From positions 57,816,288 through 57,880,287 of the forward strand of contig OZ023270.1 in assembly GCA_964006375.1 (NCBI GenBank): a DNA stretch of 64,000 bases, given 5' to 3'. Below the pieces are notes generated by a model, which saw nothing but the letters and a program-made list of their open reading frames with translations, was not told the origin of the DNA and ran no database searches. This DNA comes from Tillus elongatus (taxonomy: Eukaryota; Arthropoda; Insecta; Coleoptera; Cleridae). Positions 61,051 through 64,000 of the stretch are shown piece after piece. Within the stretch, counting starts at the first letter, position 1; every line of letters begins with the position of its first letter. A program made the position numbers and the translations under genes.

Positions 61051-61339
61051 AATTCCTTTGGCGAAATTACAGTTTTATTAAGTTGTCGGTACCTTTTATT
61101 CTCTAATCTCCCTTGCATCGATAATCTAATCTCCCTAGTATATCTGCATTTATTTTCCGCCCCACTACTGCCAGACAAGCATTAAATATTTACCTTATCA
61201 AGTTCCTTTTTTTTCGTTAATTGCTTTAGTTATGTTCTGAAGTATTTCTAAATATCTTTCGAGAATTTATCTATAGGAATTTCCGGAAAATACCGACGTT
61301 ACCTCAAATTTCTGGTGGAGGAAAACGCCATTAAGCCTA
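61051..61339. other. No recognised gene
   Basis: Transition from the LINE to the minisatellite. Nothing recognised. Confidence 0.4.
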
Positions 61340-61730
61340 TCTTTCGCCGAACATTATTCATTCCTTTACAAGTTCTCAATTCAGTATTTTCAGAGTTCCT
61401 TACAAAATCTCACTTGATTCCTCTGAGTTCTTTACAAGTTCCCAATTCAGTACTTTCAGAATTCTTTACAACATCTTAATTCATTCCGTCCCGGTTCCGT
61501 CTGAGTTCTCTTTCAGTTCTCACTTCTTTCCAAGTTCCTCCAGTTAAGTTCTTTGCAAGATTTCAATTCATTCTTTCGCAGTTTCTTCTGAGTTATTTTT
61601 GAGCTTTTACTTCCCTCCAAGTTTTTCTGGTTAACTTCTTTACAACTTCTCGTTTCGTTCATTCCCAGTTCCATCTGAGTTCTCTCTAAGTTTTCACTTC
61701 TTTCCAAGTTCATTCTCAGTTCCTCGTTTA
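61340..61730. repeat. 87-bp minisatellite, about four degenerate units
   Basis: Phrases such as 'ttccaagttcctcc' (61529), 'ctccaagtttttct' (61616) and 'ttccaagttcattct' (61702) recur every 86-87 bp, with interspersed 'tctgagttctct' and 'cattcccagttcc'. On the minus strand the unit is open and translates to 29-residue repeats ('NLERSENLERTQ...', 'NELKSCKELNW'). I regard this as a by-product of an 87 = 3x29 period, not a proven protein. Confidence 0.75.
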
Positions 61731-62074
61731 ACTCTGTTTATTCTACCAGTTCAACAGTTTGCGTCCAGACTTCAAGCGATTGGTTTTAAGTTTTATTTGA
61801 ACTGTGCGTACGTGCCTCTATCTTCAAAACACAAGTAGCTAAATACGCAAATACAGAGTTTTGGATATCATACAAAATACAATTCTTTCTTTTAAAACAA
61901 ATACATGTAAATTTAAGCAAATTCAACACGTAGTTAGTAAACAGATTTGTGAATTTCCTGGGTAACTGCTCAATCAACTGTAAAACCTCAAATTGTAAAA
62001 AATTACTTAGGTGTTAAGATTATAAGTAGTGTCAATAAATCATATATAGTGTGATAATAAAGTTGGGAATTGAA
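61731..62074. other. No recognised gene
   Basis: AT-rich spacer before the last transposon. Confidence 0.45.
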
Positions 62075-64000
62075 TTCATAAATGCGTTATTTTTTTTTCA
62101 AGAAAAACACTCGGACATGTCAATTTTATCTTTTCAGTTACAAACTTATGCCGTAAAAATTACATTTATGACGTCATTTATTTCTGAATTATGACGTCAT
62201 CATAAGTTTTTTAAATGATCATAAAAAATTTGTACCTGACACAACTTTTTTGAAAAGATTGCATTACTTACTTAAAAAATTAAAACTCTAATTTAATAAT
62301 AAATATTTCTCATCGTTTTTATTTAGGACGAGTGTTTTTAGAATTATGATGTTTTTCTTCACTTTCCTAAAGTAACAAACACTTGATTTTGTCATTTTTG
62401 TTACGTTGTTATGTAAACATTTGACAGGTAGAACAAAAAGTAAAGTCAAAATCAATTTTTAACAACACTCGCCAGAATTTATTGAATATTTTCTGTTATC
62501 AGTATTCAGTTATCGGACTTTTATCGCAGTATGGATTTGGAATTCAGTGAATAAAGACAATAATGCTAAATCGTGACCTAATTTAAATTACTACCTGCCG
62601 TTTAGATTAATTCATAGCCTTAGTTTTCGGATTTAACAAAAATGGCACGTTTAATCGAAAGAGGACGAATATGAATAGAGATATTAATGATGATTAGATA
62701 TGGTGACAGGTTTACAAGTCGTCAAGACGCATACGAGTTGTTTAACCGATAACATCCAGATAGGTGGCGAATTTCAAGATCTATCGTAAGTAAATTGGTT
62801 GCCAAATTCATAGAAACGGGAGCCGTAAAATATTTGTCTCGACAAGGTCTACCTCGAGTAAGTGAAGAAGTCAGATTGGATATATTGCTTGAATCTGAAG
62901 AAAATCTTTACCATTCTACAACGCAACTAGCCCTAAATAACACCGTGGACCAATCTTTAGTAGTAAAACTCTTCAAAGAAGAGAAGTACCATCCTTACAA
63001 AGTTCAATTGTGCAACTGATACACAAGTTAAACGATGATGATTCAGACCGCCATTGACAATTTTGCGAACAACTAATGTTACGCTTGAAGGAAGATACCA
63101 ATTCTTTTAATAACATTATCTTCTCTGATGAAGCCACTTTTTGCCTGAATGGGACAGTAAATCATTAAAACTCAATATATTGATCACGGAAAAATTCCCA
63201 TTGGACTCAAGACTCCCACAGCCAACGTCATGGCAAAGTGAATGCATGGATAGAAATAATCGTACGGTGTTTTATAGGGCCTTACTTTTTTCAAGGAAAT
63301 CGCACAGCAGCGATTGAATTTAGTGCCAGCTCTGGCAGTAGTTTTTCCAAATAATCACGAAGCAGATGTGCTCCATCAAGATATTTGGTTTCAGCAAGAC
63401 GGGGCCCGCTTACTTTGGTGTAGACGTCCGTCAATATCTAGATGTCATATTTTTTGAAAGATGGATAATGCATCGATGAGGAATTGAGTATCCATCGCGT
63501 TTCTCAGACTTGACCTGCTTGGATTTTTTTCTATCGGGTTATTTCAAATCAAAAGTTATTTTCAACAGACCAAGTAATTTAGAGGAACTACAGCAAACAA
63601 TTCGCGCTAAAATGGAGCAAAATAGTCCTGACATTTTTGAGCGCAGTGTACAAAGTGTTTACACTCGTATCGGTCAATGCCAAATGGTAGGAGGAGAACA
63701 ATTTTCACAATTGCCCTAAACATTGTTTGTTTTCCGTGGTACAATCATATTTTCCATTTAAGTTACGTTTCAATTTTTTAAAGTAAATAATGCTCTTTTT
63801 GCAAACAAATTGTTATGTAAGGTACCAATTTCTTTTCATCGTCATTTAGTAGTAAGCAGGTCTTTGGAAAAGCAGGAAAACAAATGGCTGTCATTTAAAA
63901 AACCTACGATTACGTCACCACTTAGAAGTAGGTGATGTCACAAATGTAATTTTTACGACATAAGTTGGCAATTGAAAAAATAAAATTAACATGTCCGACC
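62075..64000 (+). mobile_element. DD41D-like transposon, copy 2 of the 1.8-kb family (runs off window)
   Basis: Left TIR from about 62075 ('ttcataaatgcgtta', 'cactcggacatgtc', 'cgtaaaaattacatttatga') is the inverse of the right end, which is still TIR at the last base of the window ('taacatgtccgacc'). Cross-comparison with the copy at 1817-3679 defines both. Each TIR is at least 250 bp. Confidence 0.88.
62642..63719 (+). pseudogene. Transposase pseudogene, HTH plus DDE_3
   Basis: 'MARLIERGRI' then stop, 'IEILMMIRYGDRF', a further stop before 'HPDR', 'VSKLVAKFIETGAVKYLSRQ', 'GLPRVSEEVRLDILLESEE', 'LVVKLFKEEKYHPYKVQ'. In the catalytic half: 'IIFSDEATFCLNG' (first Asp), 'FQQDGA' (second Asp), 'GVDVRQYLDVIFFERWI', 'RFSDLTCLDFFLSGYFKSKV' (third Asp), 'LEELQQTIRAKMEQNSP', 'IGQCQMVGGEQFSQLP' with a stop at 63719. 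All three Asp are readable, but several stops and frameshifts inactivate it. Confidence 0.88.

Noticed and set aside
61340..61730. CRISPR-like array
   Set aside because: Units are contiguous and degenerate, with no unique spacers; the context is a eukaryotic minisatellite.

Overview
The window is a gene-poor, AT-rich stretch of an arthropod genome, most likely an insect. The families point that way: Jockey-like and I-like LINEs, Penelope-like elements (PLEs), Tc1/mariner elements with a long-TIR DD41D-like architecture, a pogo/Tigger-like element, DUF7869-type genes and a tRNA-derived SINE. I recognise no single-copy host gene, no rRNA, no functional tRNA and no CRISPR array. Almost everything identifiable is mobile DNA, mostly decayed. 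Twenty-one (TA)n arrays, about 2 kb in total, punctuate it, many of them abutting or inside mobile elements.

Layout. 1-4.7 kb: dispersed repeat fragments (called family R here), a fold-back element and a DD41D-like transposon remnant. 5.1-8.5 kb: a complete-ended pogo/Tigger-like transposon with a twice-frameshifted transposase. 8.6-9.6 kb: a 314-bp tandem duplication of a LINE ORF1 fragment running into a 298-bp palindrome with a (TA)n core. 9.7-15.2 kb: a plus-strand LINE split by a minus-strand LINE. 15.5-17.7 kb: LTR-retrotransposon, PLE and R fragments. 18.7-20.9 kb: an I-type LINE with RNase H. 21.1-22.7 kb: the first of three copies of one LINE family. 24.2-26.2 kb: a DD41D-like transposon sitting between two (TA)n arrays. 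27.6-29.2 kb: R copies. 29.8-33.6 kb: LINE and integrase pseudogenes and a large inverted repeat. 34.5-37.0 kb: more R. 37.1-40.5 kb: a DUF7869-type gene cut by a DD41D-like transposon. 41.1-43.3 kb: a PLE (RT, GIY-YIG, hammerhead-like motif). 43.4-48.8 kb: tandem mariner pseudogenes, the first split by a 3.67-kb DUF7869-type element. 50.5-51.8 kb: an inverted pair of PLE hammerhead-like segments and a SINE. 52-61 kb: R, a transposon fragment and two more copies of the third LINE family. 61.3-61.7 kb: an 87-bp minisatellite. 62.1-64 kb: a second copy of the first DD41D-like family, running off the window.

The most interesting candidate is the DUF7869-type element at 43749-47414. Its protein belongs to a family of common but unexplained insect ORFs. 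Here it lies between terminal inverted repeats and a TATA target duplication, and a paralogous empty site at 48274-48285 gives the boundaries to the base. That argues the DUF7869 family encodes the transposase of a cut-and-paste DNA transposon. A second copy at 37-40.5 kb supports the family assignment but shows no termini. Other notable signals are hammerhead-ribozyme-like motifs in PLE contexts, a repeat family that carries (TA)n internally, and hairpin-associated duplication.
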